From an uncultured Allomuricauda sp. (GTDB taxonomy: Bacteria > Bacteroidota > Bacteroidia > Flavobacteriales > Flavobacteriaceae): 64,000 nt of DNA. How positions within the stretch are numbered: the first letter of the stretch is position 1; the number at the start of each line of letters is the position of its first letter. A program made the position numbers and the translations under genes. The notes under the pieces were generated by a model. That model was not told where the DNA came from. It did not search any database and saw nothing but the letters and a program-made list of their open reading frames with translations. The stretch lies in the NCBI RefSeq assembly GCF_947499695.1, contig NZ_CANMPQ010000001.1, forward strand, positions 1,240,001-1,304,000, written 5' to 3'. Below are positions 18,434 to 26,451 of this stretch, in pieces.

Positions 18434-18721
18434 ATGGAAAACAATTCGAACATGCCACCAAAACCAAATAATCACTTGGTTTTGGCTATATTAAGTACTG
18501 TTTTTTGTTGTTTAGCAACAGGAATAGCTAGTATCATTTACGCATCTAAGGTAAACGAGGCATATGCTCGTGGAGAATATGAAGAAGCACAAATAGCATC
18601 TAAGAATGCTAAAATGTGGGCACTTATTGGAGCTGGAATAGCCCTAGTTGTGTGGATTGTATACATAGCAATTTTTGGATTTGCATTTTTGGGCGCCATG
18701 GCCAATGGAGGCAACTACTAA
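18434..18721 (+). CDS. CD225/dispanin family membrane protein
   Basis: A 95-residue protein with a Pro/Asn-rich N-terminus (about 1-13), then the dispanin layout: helix one with LSTVFCCLATGIASIIYA, an amphipathic loop containing YEEAQIASKNAK, and helix two. The family includes eukaryotic IFITM antiviral proteins, in which the juxtamembrane Cys pair is palmitoylated; bacterial members are common but functionally obscure. It shares cysteine motifs with its upstream neighbour. The stop overlaps the next gene by 17 bases. Confidence 0.85.
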   Translation: MENNSNMPPKPNNHLVLAILSTVFCCLATGIASIIYASKVNEAYARGEYEEAQIASKNAKMWALIGAGIALVVWIVYIAIFGFAFLGAMANGGNY

Positions 18722-19103
18722 GAAAAAGTACTTGGTAATAATATTGGGGGTATTGTCATTTTTGGCAATACTCCTTTATTTTTCATTCAATCCAGAAAAT
18801 GGATTGCTTTTCCCTAAGTGTCCGTTTTACAATTATGCAGGTATTTATTGCTCCGGTTGTGGAACTCAAAGGGCCATTCATGATTTATTGCATCTTCGAT
18901 TTTTAGAGGCGTTTAGCCATAATGTATTGCTGTTCCCTTCTGTTTTTGTCATTCTACAACATCTAACTGTAAAATCTGGAATCGTCAAAGGACGTAGTCT
19001 TTTAAGCTATAGGTATACCCCTATGGTGATTTTGATAATAGTGCTGTTATTCATGCTACTAAGGAATCTTAGGTTTTATCCTTTTGAGTATTTGGCACCT
19101 TAA
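18705..19103 (+). CDS. DUF2752 membrane protein with CSGCGTQR motif (second copy)
   Basis: A 132-residue membrane protein. The frame is open from 18675, but the ATG at 18705 is preferred: it gives MEATTKKKYLVIIL, a normal Lys-flanked first helix, and overlaps the dispanin gene by only 17 bases. The family motif YCSGCGTQRAIHDLLHLRFLEAF matches the CPGCGLQR block of the first DUF2752 in this run. About three hydrophobic segments are present. It ends 4 bases into the recQ stop region on the opposite strand. Confidence 0.82.
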   Translation: MEATTKKKYLVIILGVLSFLAILLYFSFNPENGLLFPKCPFYNYAGIYCSGCGTQRAIHDLLHLRFLEAFSHNVLLFPSVFVILQHLTVKSGIVKGRSLLSYRYTPMVILIIVLLFMLLRNLRFYPFEYLAP

Positions 19104-21301
19104 TTGGCTACTTCGCTAATAAATTTTAGCCGATAGAGCCGGAGTTCTTCGTCCTCATAATCTCCATCAAATTCATCAATAGCTTCGTCTATAGAGTCCG
19201 TTTCTGCTTCTAAAAAGTAATCATGAATTTCCTCTTGTTGATCTTCATCAAGAATTTCATCTATCCAATAGGCTATGTTGAGTTTTGTACCACTGAATAC
19301 GATTTGTTCCATTTCTTTGATCAAAGCTGAAAGCTCCAATCCTTTTGCAGAGGCAATATCATCTAAAGGCAATTTCCTATCTATATTCTGGATAACGTAA
19401 AGTTTTAATCCAGAGTTGGCACCAGTACTTTTAACCACTAGGTCATCTGGTCGTACCACATCATTTTCTTCTACATATTTGGCGATTAGGTCTACAAACG
19501 GTTTTCCATACTTTTTGGCCTTCCCTTCTCCAACACCATGTATATTTAGAAGTTCCTCAATTGTAATAGGGTATTTTAACGCCATATCATCCAAAGAAGG
19601 GTCCTGAAAAACAACAAAGGGTGGAACCTCCATCTTTTGGGCTTCCCGCTTGCGAAGGTCACGCAACAACTTCAACAAATTATCATCAGCACCTCCTCCG
19701 CGTGATTTAGCAGCGGTGACAATGGCATCATCATTCTCTTTGCTATATACATGATCTTTGGTCATTAAAAACGAAACTGGGTTTTCCAAAAACGCTTTTC
19801 CAACTTCCGTTACATGCAATATTCCATATTGTTCAATCTCTTTTTTAAGTAATCCTGCTACCAAAACCTGACGAGTTAAAGCCATCCAGTAGGCCTCATC
19901 TTTTTCTGAACCAATGCCGAAGAATTCTTTTTCATTGGTTTTATGAGACGAAATCATAGCGTTCACCTGCCCTATCAATACTTTTACAATCTCTTTGGTC
20001 TTAAATTTTTCCTTGGTATCTCGAACCACACTCAAAAGTTTTACAACTTGTTCTTGGGCTTCTTCCTTTTGTTTAGGGTTTTTGGTATTATCATCCATGT
20101 CGGCTCCTTCACCATTTTCGGCATCAAACTCCTCTCCGAAATAATGTAGAATAAATTTCCTTCTGGATATTGAAGTTTCCGCATAGGCGACAATTTCTTG
20201 GAGTAATGCATTTCCAATTTCTAGTTCGGCCACAGGCTTGCCCGACATAAACTTCTCCAGCTTTTCAACATCTTTATAAGAATAAAAGGCCAAGCAATGT
20301 CCTTCTCCCCCATCTCTTCCGGCTCGTCCTGTTTCCTGATAATAGCTTTCGATACTTTTAGGAATATCATGATGAATTACGAATCGGACATCCGGCTTAT
20401 CTATCCCCATTCCAAAAGCGATTGTAGCCACAACAACATCGACCTCTTCCATTAAAAACATGTCCTGGTATTTGGAACGCGTCTTTGCATCAAATCCAGC
20501 ATGGTACGGAACCGCACTTATTCCATTTACCTGTAATACCTGAGCGAGTTCTTCTACCCGTTTACGGCTAAGGCAATATATGATGCCCGATTTACCCAAA
20601 TTTTGTTTGATAAATCGGATAATATCGGCATCAACATTTTGGGTTTTGGGCCGTACTTCATAAAAAAGATTCGGTCTGTTAAATGATGCCTTAAAAACCT
20701 TTGCCCCTGACATTCCCAGGTTTTTGATAATATCTTCTTGTACTTTTGGAGTGGCTGTCGCGGTAAGTCCGATAATTGGAATATTGTCTCCCAATCTATT
20801 GATAATGCTTTTAAGGTTTCGGTATTCTGGTCTAAAATCATGCCCCCATTCCGAAATACAATGCGCTTCATCTACCGCAACGAAAGAAAGTGTCACTCCT
20901 TTTAGAAAATCAACATTTTCTTCTTTGGTCAAAGATTCTGGGGCCACGTAGAGTAATTTTGTAACACCGTTTGTAATATCTTCTTTTACTTGCTTGACTT
21001 CAGTTTTAGTGAGTGATGAATTCAATACGTGTGCTACACCATGATGTTCCGAAACTCCGCGTATGGCGTCTACTTGATTCTTCATGAGCGCAATCAAAGG
21101 CGATACCACAATTGCTGTACCTTCTTTCATGATTGCTGGCAACTGGTAACATAAAGATTTCCCACCTCCAGTGGGCATTATAACAAACGTATCGTTGTCG
21201 GCAAGTACATTATGAATTACTTTTTCTTGAAGCCCCTTAAACTGAGAAAAACCAAAGTATTTTTTAAGTGAGGAGTGCAAATCGGTGTTCGTCAAACCCA
21301 T
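19100..21301 (-). CDS. recQ: ATP-dependent DNA helicase RecQ
   Basis: A 733-residue 3'-5' DNA helicase of recombination and fork repair. Motif I is MPTGGGKSLCYQLPA near residue 42, motif II is VDEAHCISEWGHDF, and motif VI is YYQETGRAGRDG. An RQC region follows, and then an HRDC domain (about 540-625, DDMALKYPITIEELLNIHGVGEGKAKKYG). Beyond HRDC an extra C-terminal extension of about 100 residues includes an acidic stretch (about 685-720), which is common in Bacteroidota RecQ. The region expected to hold the RecQ zinc Cys ligands lacks the usual Cys cluster and instead reads RRKFILHYFGEEFDAENGEGADM, so zinc binding may be lost. Confidence 0.93.
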   Translation of the reverse strand: MGLTNTDLHSSLKKYFGFSQFKGLQEKVIHNVLADNDTFVIMPTGGGKSLCYQLPAIMKEGTAIVVSPLIALMKNQVDAIRGVSEHHGVAHVLNSSLTKTEVKQVKEDITNGVTKLLYVAPESLTKEENVDFLKGVTLSFVAVDEAHCISEWGHDFRPEYRNLKSIINRLGDNIPIIGLTATATPKVQEDIIKNLGMSGAKVFKASFNRPNLFYEVRPKTQNVDADIIRFIKQNLGKSGIIYCLSRKRVEELAQVLQVNGISAVPYHAGFDAKTRSKYQDMFLMEEVDVVVATIAFGMGIDKPDVRFVIHHDIPKSIESYYQETGRAGRDGGEGHCLAFYSYKDVEKLEKFMSGKPVAELEIGNALLQEIVAYAETSISRRKFILHYFGEEFDAENGEGADMDDNTKNPKQKEEAQEQVVKLLSVVRDTKEKFKTKEIVKVLIGQVNAMISSHKTNEKEFFGIGSEKDEAYWMALTRQVLVAGLLKKEIEQYGILHVTEVGKAFLENPVSFLMTKDHVYSKENDDAIVTAAKSRGGGADDNLLKLLRDLRKREAQKMEVPPFVVFQDPSLDDMALKYPITIEELLNIHGVGEGKAKKYGKPFVDLIAKYVEENDVVRPDDLVVKSTGANSGLKLYVIQNIDRKLPLDDIASAKGLELSALIKEMEQIVFSGTKLNIAYWIDEILDEDQQEEIHDYFLEAETDSIDEAIDEFDGDYEDEELRLYRLKFISEVAN

Positions 21302-21371
21302 TTCCGTTTTTTCATTTTAACCTGGCAACCCAAGTAGAAGGTTGCGAAATTTTTAAATTTGAATATCTATT

Positions 21372-21400
21372 TTATGGAAAATGCTTTCTAACTTCCATAA
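21372..21400. repeat. Inverted repeat TTATGGAA-N13-TTCCATAA upstream of kdsD
   Basis: Perfect 8-bp arms at 21372-21379 and 21393-21400 lie in the 189-base divergent gap between recQ and kdsD, just upstream of the candidate kdsD -7 box. It could be an operator or a chance palindrome in AT-rich DNA; nothing else is visible in this gap besides a shorter GCAACC/GGTTGC pair (21325-21345). Confidence 0.3.
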
Positions 21401-21404
21401 ATGG

Positions 21405-21432
21405 TTTGTAAGAGATAGTTTGTTTAGTTTTG
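21405..21432 (+). promoter_or_regulatory. Candidate promoter for kdsD
   Basis: TTTG at 21405-21408 and TAGTTTTG at 21425-21432 match the Bacteroidota elements, although the 16-base spacing is a little short. A start near 21440 would leave a leader of about 50 bases. Confidence 0.4.
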
Positions 21433-21490
21433 TAAACTTAAATATAAGACATTCTTTTAGGAATACAACTTAGATAATCCATTAATTACG

Positions 21491-22456
21491 TTGAGCAATA
21501 CCCAATCTATTCTATCCATTGCAAAAAGGACCTTGGAAACTGAAAGCAAGGCCATTGAAAATCTAATTGACCAGCTCGATGACCAGTTTGCCGAGGCTGT
21601 TCAGTACATTTTAGCATCCAAAGGTCGAGTTGTGGTATCTGGAGTTGGAAAAAGTGCAATAATAGCCTCAAAAATTGTGGCAACATTGAATTCCACAGGA
21701 ACTCCCGCTGTTTTTATGCATGCTGCGGATGCAATTCACGGTGATCTTGGTACTGTGCAAGAAGATGATGTGGTGGTCTGCATTTCAAAGAGTGGAAATA
21801 CCCCTGAAATCAAAGCACTCTTGCCTTTAATAAAAATTGGGAAGAACAAGTTAATCGGAATGACAGGAAGTATGGATTCCATATTGGCAAAACAAGCTGA
21901 TTATGTTTTAAGTACTTATGTTGAAAAAGAGGCCTGTCCAAATAATTTGGCTCCCACAACTAGTACTTCAGCTCAAATGGCTATGGGAGATGCCTTGGCC
22001 ATTTGCCTCTTGGAACTCAGGGGATTCAGCAGTGCTGACTTTGCAAAATACCACCCAGGTGGTTCGTTGGGTAAAAAATTATACCTGAGAGTTGCAGATA
22101 TCGTAGTCAACAATCAAAAACCCCAGGTGGCAATAGATTCTGGAGTAAAGGATGTCATTGTTGAAATTTCAGAAAAAATGCTCGGTGTAACCGCAGTCAT
22201 AGAAAATAACAAAGTGGTAGGAATAGTAACAGATGGTGACATTCGAAGAATGTTGAGCAAATATGATAACATTGGCGATCTAACTGCTAAGGATATCATG
22301 ACCGAAAACCCAAAATCTGTAACTGCTGATACTTTGGCTGTAAAAGCACTTAAAATATTGCAGGACAATGGCATAACCCAGCTTTTGGCTTTCGATAACG
22401 GTTCATATGCAGGAGTTGTCCATATTCATAACCTTATAAACGAGGGTATTTTATAA
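21491..22456 (+). CDS. kdsD: Arabinose-5-phosphate isomerase (KpsF/KdsD)
   Basis: Interconverts ribulose 5-phosphate and arabinose 5-phosphate, the first step to Kdo for LPS. The 321 residues hold a SIS sugar-isomerase domain (about 30-180: VVVSGVGKSAIIASKIVATLNSTGTPAVFMHAADAIHGDLG in pieces) and a CBS pair (about 205-320). The metal-site His motif is in HPGGSLGKKL near residue 188. No in-frame ATG fits the N-terminus; the TTG at 21491 gives LSNTQSILSIAKRT, matching relatives. The stop overlaps the tatC start (TAATG). Confidence 0.92.
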   Translation: MSNTQSILSIAKRTLETESKAIENLIDQLDDQFAEAVQYILASKGRVVVSGVGKSAIIASKIVATLNSTGTPAVFMHAADAIHGDLGTVQEDDVVVCISKSGNTPEIKALLPLIKIGKNKLIGMTGSMDSILAKQADYVLSTYVEKEACPNNLAPTTSTSAQMAMGDALAICLLELRGFSSADFAKYHPGGSLGKKLYLRVADIVVNNQKPQVAIDSGVKDVIVEISEKMLGVTAVIENNKVVGIVTDGDIRRMLSKYDNIGDLTAKDIMTENPKSVTADTLAVKALKILQDNGITQLLAFDNGSYAGVVHIHNLINEGIL

Positions 22457-23292
22457 TGGCAAAAACGATTGATAACAACCCTAACGAAATGTCCTTTTTG
22501 GACCATTTGGAAGAGCTTCGATGGCATTTGATTAGATCAATAATTGCCATAGTCATAGTCGCCTGCGCAGCTTTTGTGATGAAGGACTTCATTTTTGATA
22601 CAATCCTTTTTGGCCCCAAAAGGATGGATTTTCCGACCTATCGTTTCTTTTGTAAAATAGCTACTTTCTTTGGCGTCGATTCTGAATTTTGTGCCGATTC
22701 CCTACCTTTTACCTTACAAAATAGAACCATGGCCGGACAATTCTCTGCTCATATTTGGACATCCATTTGGGCCGGATTCATTGTCGCATTTCCCTATGTT
22801 TTATGGGAATTATGGAAATTTATTAGCCCTGGTCTGCATGAAAAAGAACGAAAACACTCAAGAGGTTTTATTGTTGCTGCCTCATCACTTTTCTTTTTGG
22901 GAGTGCTTTTTGGTTATTATGTAGTTGCCCCATTGTCCATTAATTTTTTGGGCACTTATCAAGTGAGCAAGGAAGTCCTCAATGAAATTGACATCGGTTC
23001 GTTTATAGCTAACGTTAGAACTTCAGTAATTGCTTGTGGAATCATGTTTGAATTACCTATTATCATTTACTTCTTGACCAAAGTAGGTTTGGTAACACCT
23101 GAAATTTTAAAGAAGTACAGAAAAATAGCATTGGTAATCGTTTTGATTTTGTGTGCGGTTATTACCCCACCTGATGTGACGAGTCAAATTCTAGTGGCAA
23201 TCCCTGTATTGATATTGTACCAAGCCAGTATTTACATTTCTAAAATTGTAGTGAAAAGAGAAGCCAAAAAAGAGAAGGAAAATGCCAAATAA
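22456..23292 (+). CDS. tatC: Sec-independent protein translocase subunit TatC
   Basis: The twin-arginine signal receptor of the Tat translocase in the cytoplasmic membrane. The 278 residues have six transmembrane helices. The N-terminal signature MSFLDHLEELRWHLIRS includes the conserved Glu of the HLxELR block, and the family-typical PYVLWELWKFISPGL comes after the first periplasmic loop. That first loop is enlarged, as in Bacteroidota TatC. Translation is probably coupled to kdsD by a 1-base overlap; 11 bases overlap with the next gene. tatA is not in the window. Confidence 0.95.
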   Translation: MAKTIDNNPNEMSFLDHLEELRWHLIRSIIAIVIVACAAFVMKDFIFDTILFGPKRMDFPTYRFFCKIATFFGVDSEFCADSLPFTLQNRTMAGQFSAHIWTSIWAGFIVAFPYVLWELWKFISPGLHEKERKHSRGFIVAASSLFFLGVLFGYYVVAPLSINFLGTYQVSKEVLNEIDIGSFIANVRTSVIACGIMFELPIIIYFLTKVGLVTPEILKKYRKIALVIVLILCAVITPPDVTSQILVAIPVLILYQASIYISKIVVKREAKKEKENAK

Positions 23293-23632
23293 AGTAGAAG
23301 AGTTCAATACCTATCGTGCCAAAATGAACGATAAATTATTGGCCGAAAATAACAAGCTCATCAAGCGTATATTTAATCTTGACACCAATGCCTTTATGGA
23401 AGGTGCTCTTGATATTAAGACCAAAGAATTACTTGGTCTGGTGGCATCAGCAGTAATGCGATGTGATGACTGTGTAAAATATCACTTGGAAAGCTCAAAG
23501 GAACAAGGAGCAACCAAAGAACAAGTCATGGAGACTTTAAGTATTGCCACCCTGATAGGAGGAACAATTGTAATTCCTCACCTGCGCAGAGCTTTTGAGT
23601 ACTGGGAAGCTTTGGAAGAAAATGAGGCATAA
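23282..23632 (+). CDS. Carboxymuconolactone decarboxylase (AhpD-like) family protein
   Basis: A 116-residue all-helical protein of the CMD fold. The AhpD-type MRCDDCVKYHLESS (CxxC followed by His) sits at about residues 60-73, so it more likely acts as a thiol peroxidase or reductase partner than a decarboxylase. The gene starts 11 bases inside tatC. Its linkage to tatC and lptB recurs, as I recall, in other Flavobacteriaceae, but no function follows from that. Confidence 0.85.
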   Translation: MPNKVEEFNTYRAKMNDKLLAENNKLIKRIFNLDTNAFMEGALDIKTKELLGLVASAVMRCDDCVKYHLESSKEQGATKEQVMETLSIATLIGGTIVIPHLRRAFEYWEALEENEA

Positions 23633-23671
23633 AAAAATCCCAAAGTCAATGACCCAAATTGAGAATATCCG

Positions 23672-23679
23672 TAGTTTTG
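23672..23679 (+). promoter_or_regulatory. Candidate -7 element (TAGTTTTG) before lptB
   Basis: TAGTTTTG matches TAnnTTTG and ends 10 bases before the lptB ATG at 23690. There is no correctly spaced TTG, so support is partial. Confidence 0.33.
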
Positions 23680-23689
23680 GCGAATTCAT

Positions 23690-24430
23690 ATGAAGCTTAG
23701 AGCTGAAAATATAATGAAGGCCTATAGGGGCCGAAAGGTTGTAAAGGGCATTTCCCTCGAGGTAAACCAAGGAGAAATTGTTGGATTGCTAGGACCCAAT
23801 GGTGCAGGTAAAACCACTTCTTTTTACATGATTGTGGGCTTAATCAAACCCAATGGCGGCCAAATTTTTCTGGACGACATGGAGATAACAACATTTCCTA
23901 TGTACAAAAGGGCTCAAAATGGCATTGGATATTTGGCCCAGGAAGCTTCCGTTTTCAGAAAACTTAGTATTGAGAAAAACATTTTAAGTGTGTTACAGCT
24001 CACCAACCTGAGCAAAAAAGAACAGCACATGAAAATGGAATCCTTGATTGATGAGTTTGGTCTCGGACATATTCGAAAAAACAGGGGAGATCTGTTATCA
24101 GGTGGAGAACGCCGTAGAACTGAAATTGCTCGTGCCTTGGCCACTGACCCTAAATTCATTTTGTTGGATGAACCTTTTGCCGGAGTGGACCCCGTAGCAG
24201 TGGAAGATATTCAGCGTATTGTCGCTCAACTCAAAAACAAGAACATCGGTATACTGATTACCGACCACAATGTTCAAGAAACTCTGGCCATCACCGAACG
24301 TTCTTACCTAATGTTCGAAGGAGGAATTCTTAAAGCGGGCGTTCCTGAGGAATTAGCACAAGATGAAATGGTTCGAAAAGTATACTTGGGTCAAAACTTT
24401 GAACTCCGAAAAAAGAAATTGGACTTCTAG
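23690..24430 (+). CDS. lptB: LPS export ABC transporter ATPase LptB
   Basis: The ATPase that powers LptFG extraction of LPS from the inner membrane. The 246 residues contain Walker [10 protein letters not shown] near residue 37, a Q-loop YLAQEASVF, the signature [15 protein letters not shown], Walker [14 protein letters not shown] and the switch His in [10 protein letters not shown]. The sequence is close to canonical LptB ([13 protein letters not shown]). It has its own candidate promoter, and the stop overlaps the pssA stop (CTAG) on the other strand. Confidence 0.94.
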   Translation: MKLRAENIMKAYRGRKVVKGISLEVNQGEIVGLLGPNGAGKTTSFYMIVGLIKPNGGQIFLDDMEITTFPMYKRAQNGIGYLAQEASVFRKLSIEKNILSVLQLTNLSKKEQHMKMESLIDEFGLGHIRKNRGDLLSGGERRRTEIARALATDPKFILLDEPFAGVDPVAVEDIQRIVAQLKNKNIGILITDHNVQETLAITERSYLMFEGGILKAGVPEELAQDEMVRKVYLGQNFELRKKKLDF

Positions 24431-25158
24431 TCCTTTTTAGTGTCAGAAGTAAGCAGTGAACTTACGATATACAGCAACACAATAAGTGGCAAGGCCAAAA
24501 ATTGGAGGGTACTCAAAAGAACTACACTGCCAATTAAAAAAAGATAGCGAACCGCATTGTCTTTAAAACTCCAGTTATCAAATTTCAAGGCGAAAAGTTC
24601 AATTTTGGAATTGAGTAAATAAGCACTCAAAATTGTCATTCCGATTAAAAACCACTCATTCAAAATTAGAGTGTTTAAAGCGTCATTTTGATGAAACAAT
24701 AAAATCAGAGGCAAGGATAAAATCAAAAGAGCGTTGGCTGGTGTTGGAAGTCCTTTAAAGGATGAAACTTGGTTTTCGTCCACATTAAATTTGGCCAAAC
24801 GATATGCCGAAGCCAGAGTAATCACAAATCCAAAAAACGGAAGCGCGGTCATATCGGTTTCATGACCGAAAAAACCTAAATTCCAACCTCCAGATTCCGA
24901 CATATTCAATAATTGAAACATTACAATCCCCGGTACCAGTCCGCTAGTAACCATATCAGCCAAAGAATCAAGCTGAACACCTATTTCGCTTTTCACCTTC
25001 AGTAAGCGCGCAGCAAATCCATCCAAAAAATCAAAAAATATTCCGATACACACAAAAAGTGCGGCCAGTTCCAATTTGTTCAATACAGCAAATACGACTG
25101 CAATGCATCCACTAAAAAGATTTAAAAGGGTAATAAAATTCGGAATATGTCGCTTCAT
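24427..25158 (-). CDS. pssA: CDP-alcohol phosphatidyltransferase, phosphatidylserine synthase type
   Basis: Transfers a phosphatidyl group from CDP-diacylglycerol to serine, giving phosphatidylserine and so phosphatidylethanolamine. The CDP-OH-P motif is intact in [20 protein letters not shown] followed by LDSLADMV (D-G-x2-A-R-x8-G-x3-D-x3-D), near residues 46-72. Six to eight hydrophobic segments are visible. I use the ATG at 25156-25158 ([18 protein letters not shown]), the usual N-terminus of Bacteroidota PssA; the frame extends 12 codons further upstream, which relatives lack. Serine as acceptor is inferred from this N-terminus. Confidence 0.9.
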   Translation of the reverse strand: MKRHIPNFITLLNLFSGCIAVVFAVLNKLELAALFVCIGIFFDFLDGFAARLLKVKSEIGVQLDSLADMVTSGLVPGIVMFQLLNMSESGGWNLGFFGHETDMTALPFFGFVITLASAYRLAKFNVDENQVSSFKGLPTPANALLILSLPLILLFHQNDALNTLILNEWFLIGMTILSAYLLNSKIELFALKFDNWSFKDNAVRYLFLIGSVVLLSTLQFLALPLIVLLYIVSSLLTSDTKKD

Positions 25159-25259
25159 GCGTTCAGGTTTTGGTAAAAATAAGCGAAAAAACAAAGTGTT
25201 TTATTTTCATCCTTCATCATGTGCGATTTATTCTGATATTTGCCCAGATAAAATCAAAA

Positions 25260-26429
25260 ATGAGGTATAGGGTTTTCTTTTGCGTTCTGCTCCTTGCGTT
25301 TGCTCAACAAGCTATATCGCAAACTCCACAGCTTAGCGAAAAATCCCAAATAAGTTTCCTTACCTGTGCCAGGGGTGATAATTTACTTACTGCCTTCGGC
25401 CACAGCTCCTTTCGTGTTCAAGACTCCACGTTGGGCATTGACGTTGTTTATAATTATGGCACTTATGACTTCAACAGGCCCAATTTCATCTTGAATTTTG
25501 TTAAGGGTAGGCTGATTTATTCATTGTCAAGAAGCAGGTTCGACAGATTTCTTTTTGCCTACGAAATGGAAAGAAGGTGGGTAAAAGAACAAATCCTGAA
25601 TTTAAACTTGGAGGAGAAAAACAAGTTATTTGCTTTTTTAGAGCATAACTATTTGCCTCAAAATAGGGATTATCTATACGACCCATTGCTTAATAATTGC
25701 TCTAGCATCGCCGGAGATATATTAAAACAGCAGTTTGGTGATGAGATTGTTTTTGACGGTTCGTACTTGGACAAACAATATACTTTCAGGGAATTGGTAC
25801 GCCAAAACTTGAAAACCAATTCTTGGTCATCTTTTGGGATTGATGTCGCCTTTGGGTCAGTGGTTGATAGAAAGGCAACAGTAAAAGAGCATACATTTCT
25901 GCCGTATTATGCCATGCGACAATTGAACCATACTACCAAAAATGGGAAACCTTTGGTACAAAGGGAACGGACAATATTGGATTATGAAGAGTTTGATGTG
26001 AACAGTTTTTTTCCTCTTTCCCCACTATTTTGGTTCACACTACTGTTTTTGTTCACTGCCACAATTACCTATCTGGATTATAAACATGGCTCGCGAAGCA
26101 GGTGGTTGGATTTTTCCCTCTTTTTTATCACTGGTTTTATTGGGGTTGTACTAGCACTGATTTGGTTTGGGGCCGATCACACCTCAACACCCAACAATTT
26201 TAACCTCTTGTGGGCTTTTCCGTTCAATTTTGCAATCGCCTTCATTTATATATTCCAAAGTAAGTTGCCCGATTGGTTCACTAAATACCTTTGGATAGCT
26301 ATCGGCCTGCTCTTGTTGACATTGATAGTATGGATTTTCAATATTCAAAGCTTTTCCCCACTTTTGATACTCCTATTGCTTACGTTGGCCCTTAGATATG
26401 TTTTTTTACTAAAATTTGCCAAGGTCTAG
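25260..26429 (+). CDS. DUF4105 membrane protein (Lnb-like lipoprotein N-acyltransferase candidate)
   Basis: A 389-residue protein. The ATG at 25260 gives a clean signal peptide (MRYRVFFCVLLLAFAQQAISQ); a longer open frame upstream is not needed. Residues about 22-250 form the exported domain. It has a His in LTAFGHSSFRV (near residue 47) and a Cys in LLNNCSSIAGDIL (near residue 148), a Cys/His arrangement like NlpC/P60-type acyl-enzyme folds. Four to five transmembrane helices follow. I recall that DUF4105 proteins have been proposed as the lipoprotein N-acyltransferase (Lnb) of Bacteroides; that recollection is unchecked. The gene is divergent from pssA. Confidence 0.82.
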   Translation: MRYRVFFCVLLLAFAQQAISQTPQLSEKSQISFLTCARGDNLLTAFGHSSFRVQDSTLGIDVVYNYGTYDFNRPNFILNFVKGRLIYSLSRSRFDRFLFAYEMERRWVKEQILNLNLEEKNKLFAFLEHNYLPQNRDYLYDPLLNNCSSIAGDILKQQFGDEIVFDGSYLDKQYTFRELVRQNLKTNSWSSFGIDVAFGSVVDRKATVKEHTFLPYYAMRQLNHTTKNGKPLVQRERTILDYEEFDVNSFFPLSPLFWFTLLFLFTATITYLDYKHGSRSRWLDFSLFFITGFIGVVLALIWFGADHTSTPNNFNLLWAFPFNFAIAFIYIFQSKLPDWFTKYLWIAIGLLLLTLIVWIFNIQSFSPLLILLLLTLALRYVFLLKFAKV

Positions 26430-26451
26430 ACCTGGGTAGTAACTTGTCCCT

